From an uncultured Pseudorhodobacter sp. (GTDB lineage Bacteria > Pseudomonadota > Alphaproteobacteria > Rhodobacterales > Rhodobacteraceae): a stretch of DNA of 5,810 nt. The translations under genes and the position numbers were made by a program. Below, one piece after another: positions 1 to 5,810 of the stretch. Every line of letters starts with the position of its first letter. The stretch's first letter is position 1. The DNA is taken from assembly GCA_945957495.1 (NCBI GenBank), contig CAMFLG010000227.1:1-5810 (forward strand). The letters run 5' to 3'. The notes under the pieces were generated by a model, which had not been told where the DNA came from, did no database searches, and saw nothing but the letters and a program-made list of their open reading frames with translations.

Positions 1-894
<894 letters not shown>

Positions 895-895
<1 letters not shown>

Positions 896-1455
896 CACCC
901 AACCTCTTTCATTGCATTCTGGAGAGCCGCGAGCTTGGCCTTGACCGAAGTGTCGATCATGGTCGAGCCGAGCTTGACGATAAGTCCGCCGATGAGGCTT
1001 TCATCAACGGTGGTGTTCAATTTGACGTCTTTGCCGATCTTGGCTTTCAGCGTGGCGACCAAAGCCTTGGTCTGCGCCGCCGACAGTTTCGAGGCCGAAA
1101 CCACATCTGCCGTCACTTCGCCCTTTTCCGCGGCGATGCGCGCGCGCAGGTTTGCCACCAGTTGCGGCAGCACGAACAGGCGGCGCTTGCTGGCCATCAG
1201 GGCCAGCGTGTTCGCCGTCACCGTCGAAAGCCCCATCTTGGCGGCAATCGCGGCCATCGCCCGCGCCTGATCTTCGCGCGCCACCATGGGCGATGCGATC
1301 ATCTCGGACAGCGCGGGGCTCTCGGCCAAGGCCGCGCCCAGCGCATCGGTGTCTGCCTCAAGCGATTTGAGGGCGTTTTCTTCTTTCGAAATCTCGAACA
1401 GGGCCTGCGCATAACGCGAGGCAATGCTCAAGGACATTGAAGCTGGTTCGGACAC
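895..1455 (-). CDS. atpH: F1 ATP synthase subunit delta, GTG start
   Basis: Subunit delta (OSCP family), the peripheral-stalk piece that ties the top of the F1 alpha3beta3 ring to the b subunits and keeps it from turning with the rotor. The protein is 186 residues, the usual alphaproteobacterial size. The helical N-terminal domain (about 8-110) begins with SIASRYAQALFEISKEE. The C-terminal part carries the family signature VDESLIGGLIVKLGS at about 150-164. I chose GTG at 1455 rather than an in-frame ATG further upstream (1512) or the ATG at 1437. GGAAGG lies 6 bases before the GTG, the sequence then reads (V)SEPAS as in related delta subunits, and the longer form adds 19 residues with no family likeness. 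It is the first gene of the operon, as in other alphaproteobacteria where the order is atpHAGDC; only H and part of A are visible here. Confidence 0.96.
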
Positions 1456-1461
1456 GTCATC

Positions 1462-1467
1462 CCTTCC
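1462..1467 (-). promoter_or_regulatory. Ribosome binding site deciding the atpH GTG start
   Basis: GGAAGG on the minus strand, 6 bases before GTG at 1455. An ATG at 1460 lies between them but is out of frame with atpH, so this site supports the GTG as the true start. Confidence 0.7.
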
Positions 1468-1490
1468 GCTGGCTAGGCCCCTCCCGAAAA

Positions 1491-1518
1491 CCGCCTCTGG
1501 GACACAACCCATTTGCGG
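1491..1518 (-). other. Hairpin in the probable atpH leader
   Basis: Two 4-bp stems stack around a symmetric 3x3 internal loop. The outer stem is CCGC (1491-1494) with GCGG (1515-1518), and the inner one is TGGG (1498-1501) with CCCA (1508-1511), closing a 6-base loop. It ends 23 bases before the ribosome site of atpH. It is not followed by a T-tract, so it is not an intrinsic terminator. It may affect mRNA stability or be chance in GC-rich DNA. Confidence 0.3.
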
Positions 1519-1554
1519 CGCATCCGAGGGGCATGCGTCTTTCGATTTGGCGCG

Positions 1555-1583
1555 TCTCTAGCAGACGGTTTCCAATGCCGCAA
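1555..1583 (-). promoter_or_regulatory. Candidate sigma70-type promoter for the atp operon (proximal)
   Basis: On the minus strand TTGCGG (1583-1578) and TAGAGA (1560-1555) are 17 bases apart, each keeping three of six consensus bases. It would start transcription near 1548, giving a leader of about 90 bases that contains the hairpin at 1491-1518. It competes with the distal candidate; the sequence does not settle which one is used. Confidence 0.28.
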
Positions 1584-1620
1584 CAGGCTAAGCCACGATC
1601 TTGTGATCATGACGGCCGTG

Positions 1621-1649
1621 GAATCAGGGGTTTTTGCAGACTGCGGCAA
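1621..1649 (-). promoter_or_regulatory. Candidate sigma70-type promoter for the atp operon (distal), with upstream A-tracts
   Basis: On the minus strand TTGCCG (1649-1644) is followed after 17 bases by TGATTC (1626-1621). Two AAAAAA tracts (1658-1663 and 1671-1676) lie directly upstream of the -35, about 13 bases apart, where an UP element would bind the alpha subunit C-terminal domains of RNA polymerase. The -10 is a weak match, so this is a candidate only. It would give a leader of roughly 160 bases before atpH. Confidence 0.3.
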
Positions 1650-1721
1650 GATGCGCATTTTTTGCGGGGCTTTTTTCCGGCCCGCACGCCCCCGTCCGCG
1701 GCAATTAGGTGAATCACCCGC

Positions 1722-2480
1722 TCAGATTTTAGTCAGGTCTTTTGGCGCAGGCACCGGCGTGCCCACGCCCTCCAACACCCGCAGCGGGCGGCGCACCACC
1801 GCGCCCAAACCGCCACGCGTCGGGGCATAAACCTGCTTGCTGGCCTCTACCATCAGCACCCCACCGGCCAACCAAGGCAACCTGCGGCCAAACCCCTCCC
1901 AAAAATTCGAGGTGCCCAGCCAGAACCGCCGCTCGGACGGCGGTGCGAAAAGTGAGGTCATGCTGCGCTCTGGCGTAAAGCCGTGCTTTTTCAGCTGCGC
2001 CTCCAGCTGCCCGCCCGAATAGGGCCTGCCATAGCCAAACGGTGTGCCATCCCGCCGCGCCCACAGCCCCGCCCGGTTCGGCACGACGAACATCGCCCGC
2101 CCCCCAGGGCCCAACACCCGGTGCGCCTCTTCCAACACCGCCGCCGGATTGTCAGAGGTTTCCAGCCCATGCATCATCACCAGCCGGTCCACAAACCCCG
2201 TCGCCAACGGCCACAACTTTTCCTCGCACAGCACCGATACGTTTTCCATCCCGGCAGGCCAGGGCATCACCCCCTGCGGCCCCGGCATCAGCCCGATCAC
2301 CCGGCGCGCATCGGCCAGATAGGGCCGCAACAGCGGCACCGCAAAGCCAAACCCCGCCACCGTCTGCCCCGCCATCGGCGGCCACAGCTTGACCACCTGA
2401 TCGCGGATTGCCCGCTGCGCCACCCGGCCTAGCTGGGTGCGATAGTAGAAATTGCGCAGGTCTAGCACATCCAGATGCAT
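1722..2480 (-). CDS. Class I SAM-dependent methyltransferase-like protein, unknown substrate
   Basis: A 252-residue soluble protein with the outline of a class I (methyltransferase 11 type) fold; the substrate is not known. It begins MHLDVLDLRNFYYRTQLGR. The segment expected to be SAM-binding motif I reads VAGFGFA (41-47), with two of the three usual glycines. The next strand ends VIGLMP (61-66) and lacks the acidic residue that normally holds the SAM ribose. The later part is typical: LEEAHRVLGPGGRAMFVVPN at 116-135 is the usual helix, PGG turn and strand. I chose ATG at 2480 because a TATGAT box at 2513-2518 would place the RNA start close to 2506; an in-frame GTG at 2504 would add 8 residues but leave almost no leader. 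No strong ribosome site precedes 2480. It is transcribed away from the sulfatase. SAM binding may be altered or lost. Confidence 0.82.
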   Translation of the reverse strand: MHLDVLDLRNFYYRTQLGRVAQRAIRDQVVKLWPPMAGQTVAGFGFAVPLLRPYLADARRVIGLMPGPQGVMPWPAGMENVSVLCEEKLWPLATGFVDRLVMMHGLETSDNPAAVLEEAHRVLGPGGRAMFVVPNRAGLWARRDGTPFGYGRPYSGGQLEAQLKKHGFTPERSMTSLFAPPSERRFWLGTSNFWEGFGRRLPWLAGGVLMVEASKQVYAPTRGGLGAVVRRPLRVLEGVGTPVPAPKDLTKI

Positions 2481-2512
2481 GATGGCGCCAACCTGCCAGA
2501 TCACGCCTGCCG

Positions 2513-2518
2513 ATCATA
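2513..2518 (-). promoter_or_regulatory. Candidate -10 box for the methyltransferase gene
   Basis: TATGAT on the minus strand matches five of six consensus bases. It sits 32 bases before the ATG at 2480. The best -35 upstream (TTGCCC) is 20 bases away, too far, so the promoter would be weak or depend on an activator. Confidence 0.35.
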
Positions 2519-2525
2519 GCCCCTC

Positions 2526-2531
2526 TTGACA
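2526..2531 (+). promoter_or_regulatory. Perfect -35-like TTGACA upstream of the sulfatase gene
   Basis: TTGACA lies 52 bases before the sulfatase ATG in the 103-base divergent region. No recognisable -10 follows at 15-19 bases, where the sequence is GC-rich (around CACTCC). It may be part of a regulated promoter or a chance match. Confidence 0.25.
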
Positions 2532-2583
2532 GAAAACCGGGCAAGTCGCACTCCTTCGCGAAACACAAGAAAAGGCAGGCGCC

Positions 2584-4038
2584 ATGAAGATTTCCCTAAG
2601 GTTTACAGATCAGATCCGCGCGGTGTCCCGCCGTCAGGCCGCAGCCGCCGCTACCACGCTGGTGGCCGCGCTGATGGCCGCACCGCTATGGGCCCAGCAG
2701 GCCAGCGCGCCGAACATCATCTATATCGTTGCCGATGATCTGGGCTATGCCGACACCGGCTATCAGGGCTCTACCATCCCCACACCTTCGCTGGATGATC
2801 TGGCAGCAAGCGGCGCCGAACTGACCAATTTTTATGTTCAGCCGATGTGCTCGCCCACCCGCGCCGCGCTGATGACCGGGCGCTATCCGCTGCGCTATGG
2901 TATGCAAACCGGGGTGATCCCAGGCGCAGGCACCTATGGCGTGCCGCTGGACGAATACATGCTGCCGCAGATGCTGCACGACGCGGGCTATCAAACCGCC
3001 ATGGTCGGCAAATGGCACCTTGGCCATGCTGACGCCGCGATGTGGCCGAAACAGCGCGGTTTTGACAGCTTTTACGGCGCAACCGTGGGCGAGATCGACC
3101 ATTTCACCCACGAATCCCATGGCGTCCCCGACTGGTATCGCGACAACACTCCGATCGTCGAGGAAGGCTATGACAACATCCTGTTCGGGGACGAGGCTGT
3201 AAAGGTGATCGCGGGCCATGATCCCGCCAAACCGCTGTTCCTCTACCTCGCCTTCACCGCCCCGCACACGCCCTATCAGGCACCGCAAGACGTGCTGGAT
3301 CGGTTCCCTGACATCAAAGACCCCAACCTGCAGGCCTATACCGCCATGGTCGCAGTTGTTGATGATCAGGTCGGCCGCGTCGTCAAAGCGCTGGACGCGG
3401 CAGGCATGCGCGACAATACGCTGATCCTGTTCCACAGCGATAACGGTGGCGTGGTCAATGCGCTCTTTGCCGGGGATACCAAGGTGGACGGCGGCCTGCC
3501 CGCCTCCAACGCGCCGCTGCGCGATGGCAAGGGCACGCTCTATGAAGGCGGCACCAAGGTTGCCGCACTGGCGAACTGGCCGAACCACGTCCAACCCGGC
3601 AAACATGACGGGCTGATCCATGTCGTCGATATGCTGCCAACGCTGGCCGATGTCGCGGGCGCCAGCACCGCCAAATCCCTGCCGCTGGATGGCACCGATG
3701 TCTGGCCGGTGATCGCAACGGGCGCAGCCTCGCCCCGCAGCGAGATCGTCTATAACGTCGATCCGCTGATGGGTGCTGTGCGCGATGGCGATTGGAAACT
3801 GGTGTGGAAAGCCGCCCTGCCGCCCAAGGTCGAACTCTTCGATCTGGCGAAAGACCCGGGCGAGGCCGATGATCTGGCCGCGCAATTCCCCGAAAAGGTC
3901 GCCGCCCTGCAACAGCGCATCGTAGCACTGGCCGCCGAAATGGCCCCGCCGCAACTGATCCTCGAGGCGATCCGCCTGACCTTCTACGCCCCGCCGGTCT
4001 CGGGCGATCCGTCGGTGCTGTTCGGTCAGGGCGACTGA
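2584..4038 (+). CDS. Exported cysteine-type arylsulfatase, arylsulfatase B-like
   Basis: Hydrolyses a sulfate ester, probably in the periplasm, releasing sulfate for growth; the natural substrate is unknown. The 484 residues start with an export signal: basic segment with SRR (15-17), hydrophobic stretch to about 34, likely cleavage after LWA (35-37). The catalytic domain follows. DD at 51-52 binds metal, and CSPTR at 89-93 is sulfatase signature 1, with Cys89 to be oxidised to formylglycine. GYQTAMVGKWHLG at 135-147 is signature 2, with Lys143 and His145. His228 (APHTP), Asp286-Asn287 (SDNGG) and Lys316 (RDGKGTLYEGG) complete the usual active site. The blocks around CSPTR, VPLDEYMLPQML and MVGKWHLG resemble arylsulfatase B. 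All key residues are present, so it should be active if matured, yet no formylglycine-generating enzyme is visible here. AAAAGG lies 8 bases before the ATG. It reads divergently from the methyltransferase gene and in line with gloB. Confidence 0.94.
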   Translation: MKISLRFTDQIRAVSRRQAAAAATTLVAALMAAPLWAQQASAPNIIYIVADDLGYADTGYQGSTIPTPSLDDLAASGAELTNFYVQPMCSPTRAALMTGRYPLRYGMQTGVIPGAGTYGVPLDEYMLPQMLHDAGYQTAMVGKWHLGHADAAMWPKQRGFDSFYGATVGEIDHFTHESHGVPDWYRDNTPIVEEGYDNILFGDEAVKVIAGHDPAKPLFLYLAFTAPHTPYQAPQDVLDRFPDIKDPNLQAYTAMVAVVDDQVGRVVKALDAAGMRDNTLILFHSDNGGVVNALFAGDTKVDGGLPASNAPLRDGKGTLYEGGTKVAALANWPNHVQPGKHDGLIHVVDMLPTLADVAGASTAKSLPLDGTDVWPVIATGAASPRSEIVYNVDPLMGAVRDGDWKLVWKAALPPKVELFDLAKDPGEADDLAAQFPEKVAALQQRIVALAAEMAPPQLILEAIRLTFYAPPVSGDPSVLFGQGD

Positions 4039-4039
4039 T

Positions 4040-4054
4040 CCGCACCGCTTGCGG
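4040..4054 (+). terminator. Short hairpin just after the sulfatase stop (weak terminator candidate)
   Basis: CCGCA (4040-4044) pairs with TGCGG (4050-4054) around a 5-base loop, beginning 2 bases after the stop codon. No T-tract follows, so it fits an intrinsic terminator poorly. A competing GGG/CCC stem lies at 4053-4063. It could cause partial termination or protect the 3' end of the RNA before gloB. Confidence 0.25.
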
Positions 4055-4110
4055 GTTGCACCCAAAGGCACGCTCGGCCATTCTGGTGAAAACACCGGAA
4101 AGGCCGCGCG

Positions 4111-4878
4111 ATGCCCTTGGAACTTGTCACCATCCCCTGCCTGAAAGACAATTACGCCTATCTGCTGCATGACGCCGAAACCGATGCGACGACCCTGATC
4201 GACGCACCCGAGCCGGGGCCGATTCTGGCCGTGCTGAAACAACGCGGCTGGCATCTGGACCAGATCCTGCTGACCCATCACCACTGGGACCACATCGACG
4301 GCGTGACCGCGATCGTCGAGGCGACCGACGCCACCGTCATCGGCGCCGCCGCCGACGCACACCGCCTGCCCCCCCTCGCACAGGAATTGCGCGAGGGCGA
4401 TCTGGTGCAAGTCGGCTCCGAAACCGGCTATGTGCTAGAGGTGCCCGGCCACACCGTCGGCCATATCGCCTTCTACTTCCCCACCTCCGGCTATGCCTTC
4501 ACCGCCGACAGCCTGATGGCAGGTGGCTGTGGCCGCCTGTTCGAAGGCACGCCCGATCAGATGTGGGCCTCGCTCTCGGTTCTGGCCGCCCTGCCGCCCG
4601 AAACCCTGATCTGCTCGGGCCACGAATATACCGCCTCAAATCTACGCTTCGCCGCAAGTGTTGAGCCGGAAAATGAGGCACTTGCCGCCCGCATCGCCCG
4701 CGTCGCCAAGGCCCGTGCCGAAAATCGCGCCACCGTCCCCTCGCGCCTTGCCGGAGAATTGGCGACCAACCCTTTTCTTCGCGCCCATCTGCCCCATATA
4801 AAGGCCAGCCTCGGGATGCCCCACGCGACGGATGCTGAAAGTTTCGCCGAACTGCGCCGCCGCAAGGACAGCTTCTGA
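4111..4878 (+). CDS. gloB: Hydroxyacylglutathione hydrolase (glyoxalase II)
   Basis: Second enzyme of the glutathione-dependent methylglyoxal pathway: it hydrolyses S-D-lactoylglutathione to D-lactate and glutathione in the cytoplasm. The protein is 255 residues, the usual bacterial length, with a metallo-beta-lactamase fold. The two-metal site is complete: THHHWDH at 55-61 (His56, His58, Asp60, His61), His114 (PGHTVGH), Asp133 (FTADSLMAGGCGR) and His171 (GHEYT). The C-terminal glutathione-binding domain includes NLRFA (177-181) and NPFLR (220-224), which separates it from other members of the fold. GGAAAGG lies 7 bases before the ATG. It follows the sulfatase by 72 bases on the same strand; a shared transcript is possible, but the gap leaves room for its own promoter. 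Its partner glyoxalase I is not in the window. Confidence 0.97.
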   Translation: MPLELVTIPCLKDNYAYLLHDAETDATTLIDAPEPGPILAVLKQRGWHLDQILLTHHHWDHIDGVTAIVEATDATVIGAAADAHRLPPLAQELREGDLVQVGSETGYVLEVPGHTVGHIAFYFPTSGYAFTADSLMAGGCGRLFEGTPDQMWASLSVLAALPPETLICSGHEYTASNLRFAASVEPENEALAARIARVAKARAENRATVPSRLAGELATNPFLRAHLPHIKASLGMPHATDAESFAELRRRKDSF

Positions 4879-4896
4879 GTCCCTTATGCAACCTTC

Positions 4897-4919
4897 GGAT
4901 CACATTTTGCGTGTGATCC
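4897..4919 (+). terminator. Perfect 8-bp stem-loop after gloB
   Basis: GGATCACA (4897-4904) and TGTGATCC (4912-4919) are exact reverse complements around a 7-base loop TTTTGCG, starting 18 bases after the gloB stop. This is the strongest inverted repeat in the window. No T-run follows on either strand, so it is not a textbook intrinsic terminator; it may stop transcription with Rho, protect the gloB RNA, or bind a protein upstream of clpA. The half-sites TCACA and TGTGA are in the opposite order to a Crp site, so it is not a Crp-type operator as it stands. Confidence 0.45.
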
Positions 4920-4949
4920 CCTAAATTCCGGCTTTCGGCCCAAATAGGG

Positions 4950-4977
4950 CTTGAAGATCGCGAAATAAAACCGATCC
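4950..4977 (+). promoter_or_regulatory. Candidate heat-shock (RpoH)-type promoter for clpA
   Basis: CTTG (4950-4953) is followed after 17 bases by CCGATCC (4971-4977), which agrees with five of seven positions of the alphaproteobacterial RpoH pattern CTTG-N17/18-CYTATNT as I remember it. Read as sigma70 it is TTGAAG-16-GATCCT, also weak. It lies 70 bases before the clpA start, between the stem-loop and the ribosome site. ClpA works in protein quality control, so heat-shock control is plausible, but the match is imperfect. Confidence 0.28.
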
Positions 4978-5033
4978 TTTACCTTATGAGGCCATGGTGG
5001 GAACGGGCCACACGCCCGTCCGACCCGCAGGAC

Positions 5034-5038
5034 AGGAG
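5034..5038 (+). promoter_or_regulatory. Ribosome binding site deciding the clpA GTG start
   Basis: AGGAG, 8 bases before GTG at 5047. It supports the GTG as start; there is no ATG at the expected N-terminus. Confidence 0.75.
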
Positions 5039-5046
5039 CACGAACT

Positions 5047-5810
5047 GTGCCATCATTCTCGACGACTCTCGAACAAGCCATCCATGGCGCTCTGGCGCTT
5101 GCCAATGCCCGCCGCCACGAACTGGCGACGCTGGAACATCTGCTGCTCTCGCTGATCGACGAACCCGATGCGGCCCGCGTGATGAAGGCCTGCTCGGTCG
5201 ATCTCGATGATCTGCGCAAGACCCTCGTTGATTTCATCGACGACGATCTGTCCACCCTGATCACCGATGTCGAAGGGTCAGAGGCCGTGCCGACGGCCGC
5301 CTTCCAGCGCGTCATCCAACGCGCGGCGATCCATGTGCAAAGCTCGGGGCGCAACGAAGTCACCGGCGCCAACGTGCTGGTCGCGATCTTTGCCGAACGC
5401 GAATCCAACGCCGCCTTCTTCCTGCAGGAACAGGATATGACCCGCTATGATGCGGTGAACTTCATCGCGCATGGCGTGGCCAAAGACCCCTCCTTCGGCG
5501 AATCCCGCCCGGTGACGGGGGCCGAGGAACATCACCACGAAACCCCCAAGGCCGAGGCGGGCGAAGCCAAGGAATCCGCCCTGTCGAAATACTGCGTTGA
5601 CCTGAACGTCAAGGCGAAGAAGGGCGATGTTGACCCGCTGATCGGCCGCGAGTCCGAGGTTGAACGTTGCATCCAGGTGCTGTGCCGCCGCCGCAAGAAC
5701 AACCCGCTGTTGGTGGGCGATCCCGGCGTTGGCAAAACCGCCATTGCCGAGGGCCTCGCCCGCAAGATCGTCAACCATGAGGTGCCAGAAGTTCTGGCCC
5801 ATGCCACGAT
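5047..5810 (+). CDS. clpA: ClpAP protease ATP-binding subunit ClpA, N-terminal 254 residues (partial)
   Basis: The AAA+ unfoldase that, as a hexamer, unfolds proteins and feeds them to the ClpP peptidase, with ClpS as N-end-rule adaptor. From a GTG start the protein reads (V)PSFSTTLEQAIHGALALA, the start of the Clp N-domain (about 1-145), which docks ClpS. A charged linker with a histidine run (EEHHH, 160-164) leads to the first ATPase domain, which begins LSKYCVDLNVKAK (179-191) and DPLIGRE (196-202). The run CRRRKNNPLLVGDPGVGKT contains Walker A GDPGVGKT at 224-231. The match to E. coli ClpA is close here and continues to the window edge at EVLAHAT; the rest of the first and the whole second ATPase domain lie outside. 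ClpB and ClpC share the layout, but the SKYCVDLN and IGRESEVERCIQVLCRRRKNN blocks are ClpA-like. It lies 168 bases after gloB on the same strand. clpS and clpP are not in view. Confidence 0.96.
   Translation, partial: MPSFSTTLEQAIHGALALANARRHELATLEHLLLSLIDEPDAARVMKACSVDLDDLRKTLVDFIDDDLSTLITDVEGSEAVPTAAFQRVIQRAAIHVQSSGRNEVTGANVLVAIFAERESNAAFFLQEQDMTRYDAVNFIAHGVAKDPSFGESRPVTGAEEHHHETPKAEAGEAKESALSKYCVDLNVKAKKGDVDPLIGRESEVERCIQVLCRRRKNNPLLVGDPGVGKTAIAEGLARKIVNHEVPEVLAHAT

Larger units (their letters stand above)
1456..1721. other. Non-coding region between the methyltransferase gene and the atp operon
   Basis: This 266-base stretch holds no convincing gene on either strand. Both neighbours read on the minus strand, so it should contain the end of the methyltransferase transcript and the promoter and leader of the atp operon. 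Seen directly: a short inverted repeat GGTGAATCACC (1708-1718) starting 3 bases past the methyltransferase stop, with no T-tract after it, so a poor terminator; three T-runs on the plus strand (1631-1635, 1658-1663, 1671-1676), which are A-tracts in the atp direction; two GATC sites 4 bases apart at 1597-1608; and a two-part hairpin at 1491-1518. The base composition is less coding-like than the flanks, with long homopolymer runs absent from the genes. Confidence 0.7.

Noticed and set aside
1651..1676. A T-rich tract on the plus strand that could look like an intrinsic terminator (TGCG/CGCA stem before six T)
   Set aside because: The stem is only 4 bp, and no plus-strand gene lies upstream to be terminated. 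In the direction of the real genes the tract is A, not T.
1513..1830. A 105-codon open frame on the plus strand across the atp intergenic region
   Set aside because: It has no clear ribosome site, runs into the antisense of the methyltransferase gene, and its arginine-rich composition is typical of a chance frame in GC-rich DNA.
2152..2568. A 138-codon minus-strand frame overlapping the start of the methyltransferase gene in another frame, with a good AGAGGGG site before an internal ATG
   Set aside because: The translation does not resemble a protein family, while the overlapping frame encodes the methyltransferase-like protein with its usual MHLDV start and PGG block.
2686..4410. A 574-codon open frame on the minus strand across the sulfatase and the start of gloB
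   Set aside because: It is antisense to two genes with complete catalytic motifs. Long stop-free antisense frames are common in GC-rich DNA, and its translation shows no recognisable family.
4902..4916. A possible Crp/Fnr-type operator in the stem-loop after gloB
   Set aside because: The half-sites run TCACA then TGTGA, the reverse of the TGTGA then TCACA order of a Crp site, and do not match the Fnr pattern.
5278..5802. Open frames on the minus strand opposite clpA (also 4884-5408)
   Set aside because: The plus strand here encodes ClpA from the N-domain to Walker A with clear family matches; the antisense frames are by-products of its codon use.

Overview
The window looks like chromosomal DNA from a GC-rich alphaproteobacterium, most likely of the Rhodobacterales (Rhodobacter/Roseobacter type). 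The evidence is the high-GC codon use in every gene, the order atpH then atpA of the alphaproteobacterial F1 operon with atpH first, an AtpH that begins (V)SEPAS, and a ClpA of the alphaproteobacterial type. The species cannot be named from this sequence alone.

Layout. (1) Positions 1-1455, minus strand: the start of the F1 ATP synthase operon, with complete atpH (delta subunit, GTG start) overlapping by one base the first 298 codons of atpA (alpha subunit). (2) Positions 1456-1721: a 266-base non-coding stretch holding the atp leader, two candidate promoters, A-tracts and short inverted repeats. (3) Positions 1722-2480, minus strand: a class I methyltransferase-like gene with an unusual SAM-binding region. 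(4) Positions 2481-2583: a short divergent promoter region. (5) Positions 2584-4038, plus strand: an exported cysteine-type arylsulfatase resembling arylsulfatase B. (6) Positions 4111-4878, plus strand: gloB, glyoxalase II. (7) Positions 4879-5046: an intergenic region with a perfect 8-bp stem-loop and a candidate heat-shock-type promoter. (8) Positions 5047-5810, plus strand: the N-terminal third of clpA, running off the end.

How the genes relate. The window is mostly housekeeping: ATP synthesis, methylglyoxal detoxification and ClpAP proteolysis. The sulfatase is the one gene with an accessory, scavenging role; it sits between otherwise core genes without a visible sulfatase-maturing enzyme or transporter. 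Nothing here amounts to a new multi-gene system. There is no mobile element, CRISPR array, tRNA, rRNA or long repeat that I can see. The points worth a second look are the sulfatase insertion, the degenerate methyltransferase motif, and the non-coding structures beside clpA and the atp operon.
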